From assembly GCA_027422505.1 (NCBI GenBank), contig JAPQWV010000018.1, forward strand, positions 17,688,001 to 17,752,000: a stretch of DNA of 64,000 nt. Reading direction: 5' to 3'. Within the stretch, counting starts at the first letter, position 1. The number at the start of each line of letters is the position of its first letter. Of this stretch, positions 1 through 13,235 are shown one piece after another. The position numbers and the translations under genes are program-made. Below the pieces are notes generated by a model that saw only the letters and a list, made by a program, of their open reading frames with translations, was not told the origin of the DNA and made no database searches. Origin of the DNA: Craterostigma plantagineum (Eukaryota; Streptophyta; Magnoliopsida; Lamiales; Linderniaceae).

Positions 1-22
1 TCACCATGCAAGCCGTGGTGGG

Positions 23-3000
23 TCAATGTTTGGTCAAGTTGCGAATGACGTACTGAAGAATGCCTCCATGGTCGTAGTAAGCCAGTTCAACCTGCAAAAT
101 GCACACATATCATATATTAATACCTTAAATTCTCGCTTCCATTCATATATTAGGAAAGAATTCGTGTGTTTCTACCTCGGTGTCAAAGCGCAAGGTACAA
201 GTGAAAGACTTTCCATCATCTGTTGTCACGGTGATGTCTTGCCCAGGCCTTATATCGCTGACCTTTGTAGGGAGATGGACCGTATAGCGCTCGTGCCCAG
301 TCAGACCAAGAGTTTCGGCATCTTCGCCGGGCTTGAAGCATAGTGGAACGATGCCCATGCCCACTAAGTTGCTTCGGTGGATTCTTTCGAAGCTTTTGGC
401 TATGACTGCCTTCACACCCTGATATATTATTCGCAAAAGGAACAAAGGAAATCAATCAATGTTAAAAGAAAAAAGAAGTTACCTTCAATCAATATATGGC
501 TTGTAGGTAGTAGAGGCAAAACATGCAATCGCAGAAAGAGGAGAAGATGCACTAACCTGAAGCATTGGACCCTTTGCTGCCCAATCTCGTGAACTACCGC
601 TTCCATACTCTGCTCCAGCTAAAACGATGGTGTCGTGCCCATCCGATTTGTACCTCTGAAATATATGAATTATGTTAAACAAAAAAAAAAGGTACAAACG
701 AAACAACCCTTTTGGATTCGCTCCAGTCTCTGCTGAAGTTTTACCGTGGTAAAGATCATATTTTCCCCCAGAGATGTAACTTCAAACGAAAAAGAAGCCA
801 TACAATATAACGTTTAATTTCCATTAGTTAAAAAATAGTCACTGAAGACTTACCAATGCAGCATCATAGACATAGAGTTTCTCCCCGGATGGGATATGAA
901 TGGTCTTAGGTCCAACTTCTCCGTTCAGTAGTTTGTTAACAATTCTGATGTTAGCAAAGGTACCCCTAGCCATCACCTCATCATTGCCTCTTCGACTACC
1001 ATAAGAATTGAAATCCTTACGTTCAACTCCACGCTCCATCAAGAACTTGGCGGCTGGGCTATCTTTGTGGATACTTCCTGCGGGAGATATGTGATCGGTA
1101 GTAATGCTGTCTCCAAACAATAGCAGGCAATAAGCATCCTTAACTACATGTGGGCCCGGAGGGTCCATGCTCATGCCAGTGAAATACGGAGGCTTGTGTA
1201 TGTAAGTTGACTCTGGGTCCCATGCGTATAGGTTCGATGAAGGTACTGATAACTGGTTCCAGAATGGATTGCCCTTTGTGATGGCCTCGTAAGTACTCTT
1301 GAACATATCAGGAAGTACGCTAGATTGAACAACCTACAAATACAGATTTTTTCTTTGAGGATCTGACTTCTGCAATAAAGGTGGTCATAATTTGGAGGAA
1401 CAAGGATTTCACCTGTGCAATTTCTTCATTGCTGGGCCAGATATCTTTGAAATAAACACTTCTTCCATCTTTGCCAGTTCCGATTGGTTCTTTCTCAAAG
1501 TCAATGTCAACCTAGAAATACGATTTGCATGAATGTAAAGGTCTATAGGCAGAGTTGTGGATGAGGATGAGGAAAATGTAAATTTGAATACGTCCACATT
1601 ATATAAGGTTACTAGAAATGACATCTAAAGCTGTGGAAGCCATATGGGATTTCAAGACATACTGTGCCGGCAAGTGCATAAGCGACGACTAAAGGAGGTG
1701 AAGCAAGATAGTTTGCTCGTGTCAGCGGGTGAACACGGCCTTCAAAATTCCTATTCCCCGAAAGCACAGCAGCAGCAACAAGGTCTGAAAATGACCACCA
1801 GATGAAAAATGGAAGGATCTATTCTCAACAGATCATATTAAGAAAGGATATGATATCATAGAGTCAAAGTCCTTACAATCATTATCATTATCGAATATTA
1901 TTAAGGACGATCGATCAGAATATAGAGAGAAGTCAGAAAGAATAGAGGATATCAATTAGCAACCAAAATTACTGAGACTAAAATCATGAAGAAATTTGAA
2001 TAGAGTAACACAAAAGCAAATTTATACGAGTAGCAGACCATACCGTTATCAGCTATAGCAGAAGCAACTGTTTCATCAAGATCCCCAGAGTTACCGATAC
2101 AAGTAGTGCAACCATAGCCAACAATGTTGAAGCCTTGCTGGTTCAAGTACTTTTGCAGGTCACTAGAAAAAAAGTAGAACGCATCAGTACCTGAAACCAT
2201 TGAAAGCCGATGCCCAAGGTTCATATCTTTACCTTTGGAGCAAATATTTCGTTACTACACCAGAACCAGGGGCAAGACTAGTTTTAACCCAGGGCTTAAC
2301 CTGTTCAAAAAATCACCAAATAGTACATTAGGAAACAATATACAGAAAACATGGATTATATGGTCAGATGCGAACTTCAGAAACAAATTTTAAGCCAAAC
2401 ACGGAGCTTTAGACAGATCGAGACACACCTCTAACCCCAATTCACATGCCTTCTTTGCAACTAGACCAGCTCCAAGCATCACGCTTGGGTTAGATGTGTT
2501 TGTACAACTTGTAATAGCCGCTATTACAACACTTCCATGCCTCAGTTGTGCTGGCTGTCCATGGAATGAAAAATCAACAACTTTTTCTTGCTCTTCCTTA
2601 GGTATGGCAAATCCCTGAGATAAGACATGCGAGAGTTTCTGATTGAGCATGATAACAAAGACTAGGGACATTAACACACCGTCGAAATAAAATTAACATA
2701 GATATGTTTACAGACTGGTAGAGTTCCATGTCTATTAAATTGAGGTATAACACTGAACTTCATTGGCTGAGCTCATACGAACTTGATTTGAAGTTAGTCC
2801 ATTGGGTGAGTTCTAGAACTTGGTTTGACTGAAAATTTTCATCATCATACCTTGAAACCAACTTTATGGTCCAGACACGAATGCCAATCAGCCTTCATTT
2901 CTTTTAAAGGTACCCGATCATGAGGCCTATGTAACAATGACGTCAATGTTTCGTGCAAGCACAAATATTACCATGATAAAAGCGAGGGTAAGGATTAATG

Positions 3001-6000
3001 TTAAGATACCTTTTCGGCCCTGAAACACAAGGCGCCACATCAGCCAGATCCAGTTCAAGATAGGACGAGTACACTCTCTCTTGTTGAGGCTTCACCATAA
3101 ATATAGTTTGAGTAAGTAAGAACAAATGCCATTCAGTAATGTGCACAAAGAGCAAATAAATAACAATATGGAGTATATACCTCATTGTAGTCTACAAACA
3201 TCTTGTTTGCACGGAGATATGCCTCAATCATCGCTACCTGAAGTCAAAGTAGGTGATCTCATAAAACATCATAAAAAACATGAGTTGATTTTCAGAACAA
3301 AATAGGATACAAGAGGTAAACACAACCAACCGTATCGTCACTTCTTCCAGTCAAATTTAAGTATTGTAGAGTCACATGATCCACAGGGAAGAACCCCATG
3401 GTGGCTCCATACTCGGGAGACATGTTTGCTATAGTTGCCCTATCAGCCAGTGTTAACTGAGACATTCCTTCCCCTAAAGACAGCAAAATTCAGCAAATGC
3501 AACACAGGACACAAGAAGTGACGAGAAGCTGAAGTTACCATAAAACTCTACAAATTTGCCAACAACACCATGCTTCCTCAACATCTGAGTCACGGTTAAA
3601 ACCAAATCTGTTGCAGTAACACCGTCCGGCAACTTCCCAGACAGCTTAAAACCAACCACACCAGGTAGAACCATGCTCATTGGCTACACAGAGGAGAAAA
3701 TTGGTATTGGATATTTATAACATAACTAATGATGGGTAGTGCCAACCAACCACAGAACTACAAGGTTAATTTATCAAGGCAGAACAAGGAAATGGAACAA
3801 AACAATTGAACTGTTGACTGGGAAAATGGAAGCCTAATGACACGTTCCCGAAAAAAGCATAATCAGGTCAGAAATCCAACCTAGCTTTACTATATCACCA
3901 AAACGTGTAAAGAAAAAGACACGCCAAGAAGGTAGCAAAGAGAGCAATACGACATACAGCAATATAAAAAAATATACACAGCAACACATTAAAATCAACA
4001 TAATTGGTTGAGCTCAATGATTTTGTGCACAATCGTATGCTACACGAGTGACAGAGTTTTGTCTTTCCGTGGATGGATATGAAACAACATCAATAGATAT
4101 TGAAATCCGAAGGGATCACCTGGCCTAGCATTGCTGCCTCTGCTTCAATTCCACCAACTCCCCATCCAGCGACACCCAGTCCATCAATCATGGTCGTATG
4201 AGAGTCTGTTCCAACAACACTATCAGGATACATTATGCCATTATTGTTGAACACGACCCGTCCAAGATACTCCAGATTCACCTGGAAAGTTATAAGATCA
4301 CCAAGAATTATACAAATACAAGATTGCTTAAAGTTAGAGAGACTCTCTCACTGATTAATCAATAAAATGAACATAGTATTAGACAACAAAAACAATTCCA
4401 TACTTGATGGACGATCCCGGAGCCTGGAGGCACAACGAGCATATTATGGAAGGCTGTGGATCCCCATTTAAGAAAAGCAAATCTCTCCTTGTTTCTTTTA
4501 AACTCATAGTCCATGTTCGCCTGAACTGCATTTTCTGACCGGGTAACATCAACCTGAACAGAGTGATCGATAACAAGGTCTACAGGTACCTGGACAAAAC
4601 AAGAAACGTGCCACACGAGAGACAACATCAGATATGTTTTCCAAAAATGAGTCTGGAAAGACTAAACACCAAAATAGATATGCAAGCAACTATAGTGCTC
4701 TCCTAATGAAGGTTACAAGTAATATGCATTAATAAATTTTGCCAAGTTGCTTAAGTTTATGGTTCCACAAGCTTCAGCTAGTAGAACGAACTTCAAATCG
4801 ACAAAGAAAGTTCCAAGTGCAAAATGTCCATACCAAAGGATTAATTTTGTCTGGATTACTACCAAGTTCCTTAATTGCCTCCCGCATGGAAGCTAGGTCA
4901 ACAACAGCTGGAACACCAGTGAAATCCTACAAAATGCAACACTATTTTGAATAAAAAGGCACAGAAGACTATCATGAAATCAACGCCAGACATAAATCTT
5001 CTTACCTGTAGCAGGACGCGAGCAGGCTTGAATGGTATCTCAACTTGCTTAGGGGCAGAATTTTCCCAATCAAGGATCTTCTCGACATCCTCCTTGGCGA
5101 CTTGGAAATTGTCACAGTTTCTTATGGCTGATTCTAGGAGTATTCTAATAGAATATGGGAGCTTATCTGACCAAACAGTATAACAAAATTTTCACAAACG
5201 ATGGTGATAGTAAGAAAATAGATGTTCGACGAAATAAATGAAGCATTTCAATATGCACTGCCCGCACGGAAATAATCTGGTACCATCTATCCATGTCCAA
5301 AACTACGCCCATAGCTTCCAACACAGATAGATCAAATGGTTAGACAGAGAAGAATCGTGCAGCTAAGCGGACAATTTGTAACAATTCAAGCAATAAATAG
5401 TAGCAAGATATTTTACATGTTTTAAGAGGATAAGGTGAACTAGACACGAGAGTAAAACTGGTAATCATGACTGCCAATCAACTACATACCGATTCTGGGA
5501 TCATTCAGTGCAGGAAGGCTGTAAAATTTTCCGAATTCGCCTCCTCCAGGCTTGGGAAGACTTGTTAAAATTCCCTTGAAAGGATTTTCAGAAGCTGTAA
5601 CAAAATGTAAAGTAAAGCTCGTTATTTCACGCAAGGAAATGCCCGCGGCGACCACTTCTACCTAAACAAGGCATTAAAGTGGTACATGATACAAGTACAC
5701 CATTGCATGATTTGCGTAATACATATTTCGTAGTCTAACACAGAAAATGTAAAATATGAAAGGGAAACTCATCGTCTTCACCCGTTTCCCATATCTAAGA
5801 CGAACAAAAAAACGCCAGCATATTGCAGAATATAAAAATCATCTGCAGATGCTAATAGGCGAATAAAAAAGTTCCATCACAACTAATAAAATTCCTCCAC
5901 CGATCCTCGCATAATTTATAAAATCAAACACATCAGACGTACCCATGGTAGCCATCTTCCGCTCGAATCGATCGAGAACTGGCGACATACTCCTGATCTG

Positions 6001-6237
6001 AGCCCTAAGACTGAGCGGCGATCTCCATCCAGCTCCGTGACTCCACCGCACGCCACAAAACCTAGCCGCCGGCGACGAACGGCAGCTCATGTTCGATGCC
6101 TGCCACGTCGGACGAGCCTTGTAGAAACTCCTAGCACAAGAAGACGGAGAAAACGAAGCTGTATGCATCGAAGACGAAAACCGAAGCCTACACGCCTTGA
6201 GAATCGAAGACGACGAGCAGTGCGCGGGCAAATACAT
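23..6237 (-). CDS. ACO: Aconitate hydratase with N-terminal organelle presequence
   Basis: Aconitase interconverts citrate and isocitrate in the TCA and glyoxylate-linked pathways. I read 20 exons (high to low): 6237-5943, 5594-5490, 5166-5006, 4926-4834, 4589-4404, 4281-4120, 3683-3539, 3473-3331, 3237-3181, 3089-3010, 2926-2851, 2614-2429, 2300-2233, 2162-2044, 1784-1663, 1511-1413, 1333-854, 655-557, 418-176, 91-23. They sum to 2988 nt, or 995 residues, the usual size of plant aconitases with a presequence. The [4Fe-4S] ligands are visible in TSCTNTSNP (Cys about 538) and [10 protein letters not shown] (Cys about 604 and 607). The active-site serine loop [10 protein letters not shown] is near residue 880. 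About 90 Ser/Arg-rich residues precede the internal MATMGASENPF-like start, which fits a mitochondrial presequence. All family blocks are intact. The gene ends VIRNLTKH. Which organelle it enters is inferred from composition only. Confidence 0.96.
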
Positions 6238-6837
6238 GACGATTCGAAGAGCGAAATCCTTCTACGATGAGATTACAATCGTAAAACCCTAAAGAAGGGG
6301 TTACTTAATTCCGATCCTAATAGTATGTAAGGAAGGCACATATTCAAAATGGCAGCTAGTGAACTGACTGTGTCAAATCAATTACATAATAAAGGAAGCT
6401 GAGAGCTACGTGGCAGTAAAACAGAGAATGTCTCTGTTTATCTCAAAGCATCGGTAAATCATTTTGTAAGATGATGATATGAAGTGTTGTGTCATCATTA
6501 CATTACTTTGTCATTATTTATCATATTGTATTGTATCCAAGTCCAAACGCACCTTCTCGGCCATATTTTATTTTTCCATTTATGAAAATAAAAATTAACT
6601 ATCTCGAAAAAAAAACTACTTAACTATGGTATTATGAAGCATTCCAAGAACGTTGACGTTTTAACCAACATATAACAAATACATCACACTTCACAAAGCA
6701 ACATAGGAAACCAAACTGGTAATTTTTATTTAGGAAATAAACAATCGGCGTAGCGTATGTTGATGATTTACTTAATTTAATCCCACACATTATTATACAT
6801 TGATTCTCGTGAGAGGCTTATTCCTTTCTTCCATTTT
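6238..6837. other. Intergenic: aconitase leader/promoter and GRP 3' side
   Basis: This holds the 5' leader and promoter of the leftward aconitase gene and the 3' flank of the leftward glycine-rich protein gene. It is AT-rich. I see no further gene or repeat in it. Confidence 0.5.
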
Positions 6838-7320
6838 TCAAGGAAATCCACCGCCGCCGATTCCTCCACCAGCTCCGCCGCCGAACCCACCGCCGGAACC
6901 GCCGCCCAACCCACCACCGCCGCCACCTCCGAATCCTCCCCCGCCTCCGCCGCCGAGCCCAGACCCACCGCCGAACCCCCCGCCGGAACCTCCACCAAAT
7001 CCAGAGCCACCACCAAGCCCTCCACCGCCGCCGCCTCCGAACCCTCCTCCACCTCCGCCGCCAAGCCCTCCACCACCAAGCCCACCGCCGGAACCGAAAC
7101 CACCGCCGGAACCTCCACCTAACCCACCACCGCTGCCGCCGCCTCCTCCAAACCCACCTCCGCCGCCGTACCCAGGAAAGAATGACTTTTCATCGGGCAA
7201 AGAGCTCTCCGACGTGGAAAGAAGCTTTCTTGCATGGACGACGTTGTCGTTGAAGGCGAGGGCAATGCATGCAATAGCAATAACGAGGAGAAGTTTCAAG
7301 CATTTCGATTTGGAACCCAT
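6838..7320 (-). CDS. Secreted glycine-rich protein, 160 aa
   Basis: This is a single-exon gene. Residues 1-30 form a clear secretory signal: a basic start (MGSKSKCLK), then a hydrophobic stretch (LLLVIAIACIALAF), with a likely cut near VVHA. A short polar stretch (about 31-49) follows, then roughly 110 residues of Gly runs broken by Phe, Leu, Ser and Ile, in GGGFGGGGG-like and GGGSGGG-like units, ending GGGGFP. This is the layout of class I cell-wall glycine-rich proteins. The role is therefore probably structural in the wall, inferred from composition. The upstream 7321-7400 region is A/T-rich and carries a TATA-like tatataca near 7380 on the other strand. The opposite strand reads as a Pro-rich frame over the same stretch. 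I reject that frame because it has no signal peptide and only mirrors the Gly codons. Confidence 0.85.
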   Translation of the reverse strand: MGSKSKCLKLLLVIAIACIALAFNDNVVHARKLLSTSESSLPDEKSFFPGYGGGGGFGGGGGSGGGLGGGSGGGFGSGGGLGGGGLGGGGGGGFGGGGGGGLGGGSGFGGGSGGGFGGGSGLGGGGGGGFGGGGGGGLGGGSGGGFGGGAGGGIGGGGFP

Positions 7321-7972
7321 TTCAAATATTTATTTTTTTTTCTTCTATTAGTGGATGAGAAGAAAGAAACAAAGCTAGGTTTATATACAAAAGAATCGAG
7401 TCAAGAAATCAAAAGGGTAGAGGGAAGTTGAGGCGATACTATCTTTAAATGACACTCTCATCTTCTCATCCGTAAGGAAAAATGAGAGCTTTGTGTGAGA
7501 TTTTGAGTTAATGCATAATGTATTAAATTGATTAGTTGTAATAAAGTACATACATTATATTATGGGCTGACTTGTTCAACTCATTAGTTAAATCTCTCAT
7601 TTATTAACACTATGGGATTGACTTTCTTGATCTTCTAGGTCCCACATTGCCTGCAAATTGCTTTGTGTGTGTGTGTGTGAATATATAGACTAATGTGAGT
7701 TTTGTGCATGCAATGCACTCGATTGATTTCTTCGTCGTACTTATCCATGTAGTGTAGTCATGAGAGGACTTCCATTTATTGTTGACGAAGACATAAACAA
7801 ATAGAGTTCCCAATGGTTTAGTGAGCCAATCACCGAAAGAAGATTATGAGTCTGAATCTACTTAATATTAATGTCTATATAAACTTCGAATGGGACATGA
7901 ATTAGGCCAAAAGGAGTAGCTTGATTAGTTGAAGGTCGATCAATAGCTGCAACTACGTTCAATTTCTATTCA
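7321..7972. other. Intergenic, GRP promoter side
   Basis: This is the upstream region of the glycine-rich protein gene. It contains a short (GT)n tract near 7662-7678. I found no coding region or transposon here. It ends at the target duplication of the copia element. Confidence 0.5.
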
Positions 7973-7977
7973 TATTG
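7973..7977. repeat. Copia target-site duplication, left copy (TATTG)
   Basis: TATTG immediately precedes the left LTR and is repeated directly after the right LTR at 17965-17969. Five base pairs is the normal duplication for copia integrases, so this fixes both ends of the element. Confidence 0.9.
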
Positions 7978-9784
7978 CGAAGTGTAAAAAATGCCTAAGA
8001 GGGGGGTGAATTAGGTTTTAAAAAGTTTTGGCTTTTTCTCCTTTGAAACTACTTTTCTTTAAGAAGATATTGCAGAGCACGTTATTCCCTAGAGAGCAGT
8101 AAGATTGTCTATGTTATCTCCCTAACCCTGTTTACAGAATATCACGTTAGTCTCAGAAATCCTTTAAAAGATATCACCTACTTATTTGCCAACGTTCCGG
8201 GTTTGTCTCACAGAAAAAGTAAATAGCAGAAAGTAAAGTGAGACGGGATTTTTATACAGGTTATATCCCCAACTGGGGTTTAATCCTGTCCTTGGGGTGT
8301 GATCTCCCCAAGAGTTCCAATCAATCATTAGGTATTACCGGTTACACTATGATTGACCGGTACACAACCGAAGCACTATGGACACTAGACCTCGCTCTAG
8401 GCTGATGCACCCCAAGTTTCGATCCACGCCGTTTACCCAGGAAACCTATTCCCCGACTGGATGCAGCTTGCTACCGAAGGGCCACCGAATCCACAAAATT
8501 CGTCCCTCCACGTGCGTAAGACTCCACTCGTGCTCCTTTGTGCGCTCAACGTGCCCGCAGACACAACACGTCCGAAGACAAGGTTTCTAGGGTTTGGAGT
8601 TTATAAGGATCGCTCAAAGAGTACAGATTCGCAAATGAAAGCTCAATCACAAACTACGAATGAATCGCAAAGTAAGCTCAAGTCGTCTAAGGAATTCGAT
8701 AGCTTGTGTGTTTGTTGTGTGTACCCTTCGCGTGAAGTGTTTGTCTTCTATATAGGCCACGAATCGTTTCTCCACTTCACAAGTAAGCACGAAAAATATG
8801 CTAGAGACAGCTCAATTAACACGTGCATTAACTCAAGAAATCATGCCAAGAATAAACCAATTAAACTCAACGGTCAACATGAATTCTTACCATAAATACC
8901 ACAGATTTGCTTTCATTCCAGGGTAATCTCATCCGTTAGTCAGCATATTCCATATATAATTCCACTCGGCATATTATCAATGGTAAGCTCAAACAACTGA
9001 TTTCTTTCCCAAAATATGATAGCCAATCGCACATAGAAAGATTTGACTACTGAGTATAATGCAGAGCATATTTTCCATGTATGGTGATCTCATCCGATTT
9101 CAGCACATTCCACAAATAGACTCAATCAGCATCTTACCACATATAAGCTCAATCAATTAATCACTTTCCAAAATATAAATCCTAAGTCGCACAAGGAAAG
9201 CAGGATCATGATTCACTGATTTAAGAGTCATTTAATATCACACTCAACGGATATATCATTCATATCCTTTCCTAAAATAGATCAATCATATGTAAGCACT
9301 TAATCAGAATATCATTTCCATATATACAGCATAGTCATTCATATCCGGGTGATCACATCGATATTCTTTCCTAAAATAACTCATTCACGTTTCAACTCAA
9401 CCAGAATATCTTTTCCATATATAACATACAGTCATTCATAACAGGGTGTCACAGCGATACTCTTTCCTAAAATAACTCAATCTCGCAGACAGTTTGCATA
9501 TCACTCAACATGATATATTTTTCATATATAGCACGCAACGAGATTCCATTCATGCGAAGACGTTCATAACCATGTGATCACATGAATATTCCAGTTAAGC
9601 ATAAGATCACACAAATTCGATTTTCTTAACAGTTTAATCACATTTAAGCGCTTAATCGAACATTTTCACATACTTAAACATCACACAACATGCATATCGA
9701 GTTTTCTAATTTGTATCCCCCAATTTACATAATTACTTGGAATAATCAAAACTCTCATAATCATTTGGACCAAAAAGGTCTACA
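7978..9784 (-). repeat. Copia 3' LTR
   Basis: About 1807 bp. It ends GTCTACA on the plus strand, i.e. starts TGTAGACC in element orientation. The outermost base of the other end is C where the partner LTR has T, so the terminal TG/CA is mutated in this copy. It aligns along its whole length with 16155-17964, with scattered substitutions and small indels. Short frames inside it (8378-8895) recur in the other LTR and are not genes. Confidence 0.93.
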
Positions 9785-9799
9785 ATCTCCCCCTTTTTG
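9785..9799 (-). promoter_or_regulatory. Polypurine tract
   Basis: On the minus strand the sequence abutting the 3' LTR reads AAAAAGGGGGAGAT, an ideal plus-strand primer for reverse transcription. Similar AGGGGGAG-type cores recur upstream in the element (minus strand) at 9921-9928, 10124-10131 and 10313-10320. Confidence 0.85.
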
Positions 9800-11288
9800 A
9801 TGATGACAAGTAGCATATGAGTACACTCGATACGAAGCCATTTACGCAAGTAGCATGTTTAAGTATCACAGCATGCTACATATGATCAGAGCAAATAAAT
9901 TTATCAAATTTCGAAGCATGCTCCCCCTGTCTAATTGCTAGTATTCCCATGTAAAGCACAGCAGTAAAAACATATAGCATTTACCAGGTCATATCATATG
10001 AAATGTCACAAGTCACCATGAAATGTCACACATTTTCAGATCATATCATACGGAATGTCACAATACCATGGAATGTCGCAAGTTATCATGGAATGTCTCA
10101 AGCTATCACATCACATCAGTTTGCTCCCCCTGCCTATGTGCGGAATTCCTTAATCCTTAACAAATCATCAAACTCAAGAGCAGAGGATTAAGACATAAGC
10201 ATATAAAAGCAAGCAAGCCGATTATATTATAGCATTCTAAGATAACAAAATGAACGACCCAACACCGAACCAAAACACGGCATACCAGATCATGGCATTA
10301 ATTTCCCAAAATCCTCCCCCTTCAGCATCAAAAAGCAGGGATCCAAAACACCACTAACTTACCAAAAACGTGCAACTTACCTCAACTTACTAACACAAGA
10401 ACCAGCAAAGTAAAACAACTTAGTACTAAGCGCAGACGGGAATTAGGCATACCAGATCTAGGAGATCACTGGGGATAGAAGTTCTAAGGGCTGGAATCAC
10501 TATCAGATGAGACAGATGAGAATTCAGTGACATTCAGAGCCGTGGAGATCACCTTCACAAACTTTTTTAACCCTTTTAAAGTGCCATAAGATCTCATCGA
10601 ATTTCTTCCTGCTATCATCCTTGATGCCTTTGATACTCCGTCTCAAATCAGCTATGGTTCCATGCTCGTCGTCTCTCTCTAGATCCTTTTTCTTCCTGAT
10701 TTCGAACGAGTGGCTTTCGGAGAGATTGGGATTTGATCAGAGCAGCCTTTCGCTTCTTGTCAGAGACAGATCCGGCGCCTTTGGTTTTCGTCACGATTGA
10801 GATCGAATGATTGAGGAGCGAAATAATGAAGTGAAAGACTTAGGGTTGAATGAATTGAATAAAGAAGAGATTGGATGGTTAGAAAGGCCAAAAACTTCTT
10901 GGATAAGAATGAAAAGGATTTTGGAGAGATGTGATAACGATTTGACGTGAGGCAGATAAGGAAAAGATTTCAAAATTTGAATTTCAAAGATCATGGCTGG
11001 ATAAGGAAATTGCCCATTAGATGGAATTAAATGAAGATCAGAGGATATCTCGCGGAGATTAAGGAAGGAAGTAAGTAAAGATCAGAGTTCAAAGAAAATA
11101 TTGGCTGAAAATAGATTTTGATATAAATGTCGAAGAAAGTCTAAAAATAATCTCCCCATGAATGGAAAAGATCTTAATAGATAAGAAGGATAGAATAAGG
11201 AAAAATATTAATCAAGGAATAAAATCGAGGAGATCCTAAAGGATAAGATCAAGGAGATACTAAGGGCTAGCATATCTAGTCATCTTTC
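9800..11288 (-). other. Copia 3' spacer between pol and the polypurine tract
   Basis: About 1.5 kb with no long open frame. It contains repeated ATGGAATGTCACA-type short units near 10000-10100 and three extra polypurine-like cores. On the minus strand near 10650-10800 there is a short basic frame with TKTKGAGSVSDKKRKAAL-like sequence. This could be a relic of the extra 3' reading frame that SIRE-type elements often carry, but it is too decayed to be sure. Confidence 0.5.
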
Positions 11289-13235
11289 TTATTTGAGCTC
11301 AATGATTCCTAATCGGTCACGGATATCACAGAATCTACTCTCAATAAGGGGTTTCGTGAAGATATCAGCCAACTGATCATTAGTTCCTACGAAGTTCACG
11401 CTGATATTCCCTTTCTGAACATGATATCGAATAAAATAATGTTTCACCTCTATATGCTTAGTTCGAGAGTGGTGTACGGGATTCTTAGTGATACTAATGG
11501 CACTAGTACTATCACAGAAAATAGGAATTTGGTCGTACCTTAAACCGTAATCACTCAAGGTCTGTTTCATCCAAAGGATTTGCTGAGAACAACTTCCTAA
11601 GGCCATATATTCTGCTTCGGCTGTGGATAGGGCTACGGCATTTTGTTTCCGACTGGACCAGGTTACAAGGGAATTTCCTAGTATTTGGCAAGTACCACTT
11701 GTGCTTTTCCTATCTTCCCTAGAACCGGCGTAATCCGCATCCGAGTATCCCATTAATGGGAATTCCTTGGAATTTGGATACCATATACCATGATTGATTG
11801 TTCCTTTCAAATATCTAAGTATTCGCTTGACTGCCGTCAAGTGAGATTCCCTAGGACTCGACTGATATCTAGAACATAGACCAGTAGCAAACATGATGTC
11901 GGGTCTGCTTGCCGTAAGGTATAGCAAACTTCCGATCATTCCTCTATACTTAGTTTGGTCAAAGGGCGTACCTTGTTCATCACTATCAATTTTAGCGGTC
12001 TGGTGCATAGGAGTGGGAAGTACCTTGGAAGCAGCCATTCCGAATTTTTCAAGTAGTTCATTCGTGTACTTCGTTTGAGATATGAATGTTCCCGTATCCA
12101 ATTGCTTGATTTGCAATCCAAGAAAGTACGTGAGTTCTCCCATTAGGCTCATCTCAAATTCCTGTTGCATAGACTTAGAAAAATTCTCGCAAAGAGTGAT
12201 GTCAGTGCTACCAAATATGATATCATCAACATATATCTGCACAAGTAATATGTGATTCCCTTCGCACTTGATAAACAGAGTGTTATCTATTGTTCCTGTT
12301 ATAAATCTCATGTCTAGTAAAAACCTACTCAATCTTTCATACCATGCCCTAGGGGCCTGTTTCAAACCATATAAAGCTTTGTTTAATTTAAAAATGTGAT
12401 TTGAAAATTCCTCTTTTTCAAAACCGGGAGGTTGCTCAACAAAAACTTCCTCATTTATAAAACCATTTAAAAATGCACTTTTTACGTCCGTTTGGAAAAG
12501 CTTAAATCCTTTAAAGGATGCATATGCAAGTAAAATGCGTATTGACTCAAGCCTAGCTACGGGTGCAAAGGTTTCTTGAAAATCTATACCTTCTTCTTGG
12601 GAATAACCTTTGGCGACTAACCTGGCCTTATTTCGTATTACATTACCATTCTCATCCAGTTTGTTGCGAAACACCCACTTCGTACCTATTATGGACTTAT
12701 CGTTCGGTCTTTCCACAAGAGTCCACACCTGGCTCTTTTCGAATTGTGCCAGCTCTTCTTCCATGGCAATCACCCACGATTCATCGTCAAGCGCTTCATT
12801 CACTGTCTTAGGTTCCATGGTTGACAACAGCACGTCATGTGACTCCTCAGCAGTATCGTTTCGTGCAGTTGCTCTCGTTTTGATCCCTGAAGTGATATTC
12901 CCTATGACCTGTTCAGTGGGATGGCTGGAAGCATGTTTGAATTTTCTGCGCTGTTGTTCGTCTGAAGCTTCAGGTTCCTCTGACATATCATCTAGTTCTA
13001 ATGGAATTGCGTTCACTTCTTTGTCAGTAACCTGTATATCTGCAGGAGATACAACTATACCTTCCTCAGTAGCATCTGCGTTAGGAAATTCATCAAACGT
13101 AACATGCACAGATTCTTGAACAGTCTTCTTCCTATTATTAAACACTCTAAAAGCTTTGGAATGAAGGCTGTAACCTAGGAATATCCCTTCATCTACCTTG
13201 GAATCGAATTTCCCTCTTTTATCCCTATCATTCAA
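11289..13235 (-). pseudogene. Copia pol: reverse transcriptase and RNase H
   Basis: This is a 648-residue open frame and the best preserved part of the element. The RT begins with [12 protein letters not shown] and [11 protein letters not shown]. It continues through [22 protein letters not shown] and the catalytic YVDDIIFGS, then LTYFLGLQI. RNase H follows with [29 protein letters not shown] and [12 protein letters not shown], closing with [11 protein letters not shown]. The catalytic motifs look intact. It is called a pseudogene because it is cut off from integrase, protease and gag by frameshifts upstream, so the polyprotein cannot be made in one piece from this copy. Confidence 0.93.

Noticed and set aside
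6800..7351. Proline-rich plus-strand frame (183 codons) opposite the glycine-rich protein
   Set aside because: It is the complement of the Gly codons and has no signal peptide, whereas the minus-strand frame has a clear one.
7662..7678. (GT)n tract
   Set aside because: An ordinary short microsatellite without further signal.
7979..7983. First guess for the copia LTR start at TGTAAA (7983 and 16160)
   Set aside because: That border gives unequal flanks (CGAAG versus TATTG). Moving five bases outward gives matching TATTG duplications and the correct spacing to the primer-binding site.
8378..8895. Two overlapping plus-strand frames inside the left LTR, repeated at 16558-17081
   Set aside because: They recur only because the LTR is duplicated, with no family resemblance, and are antisense to the element.
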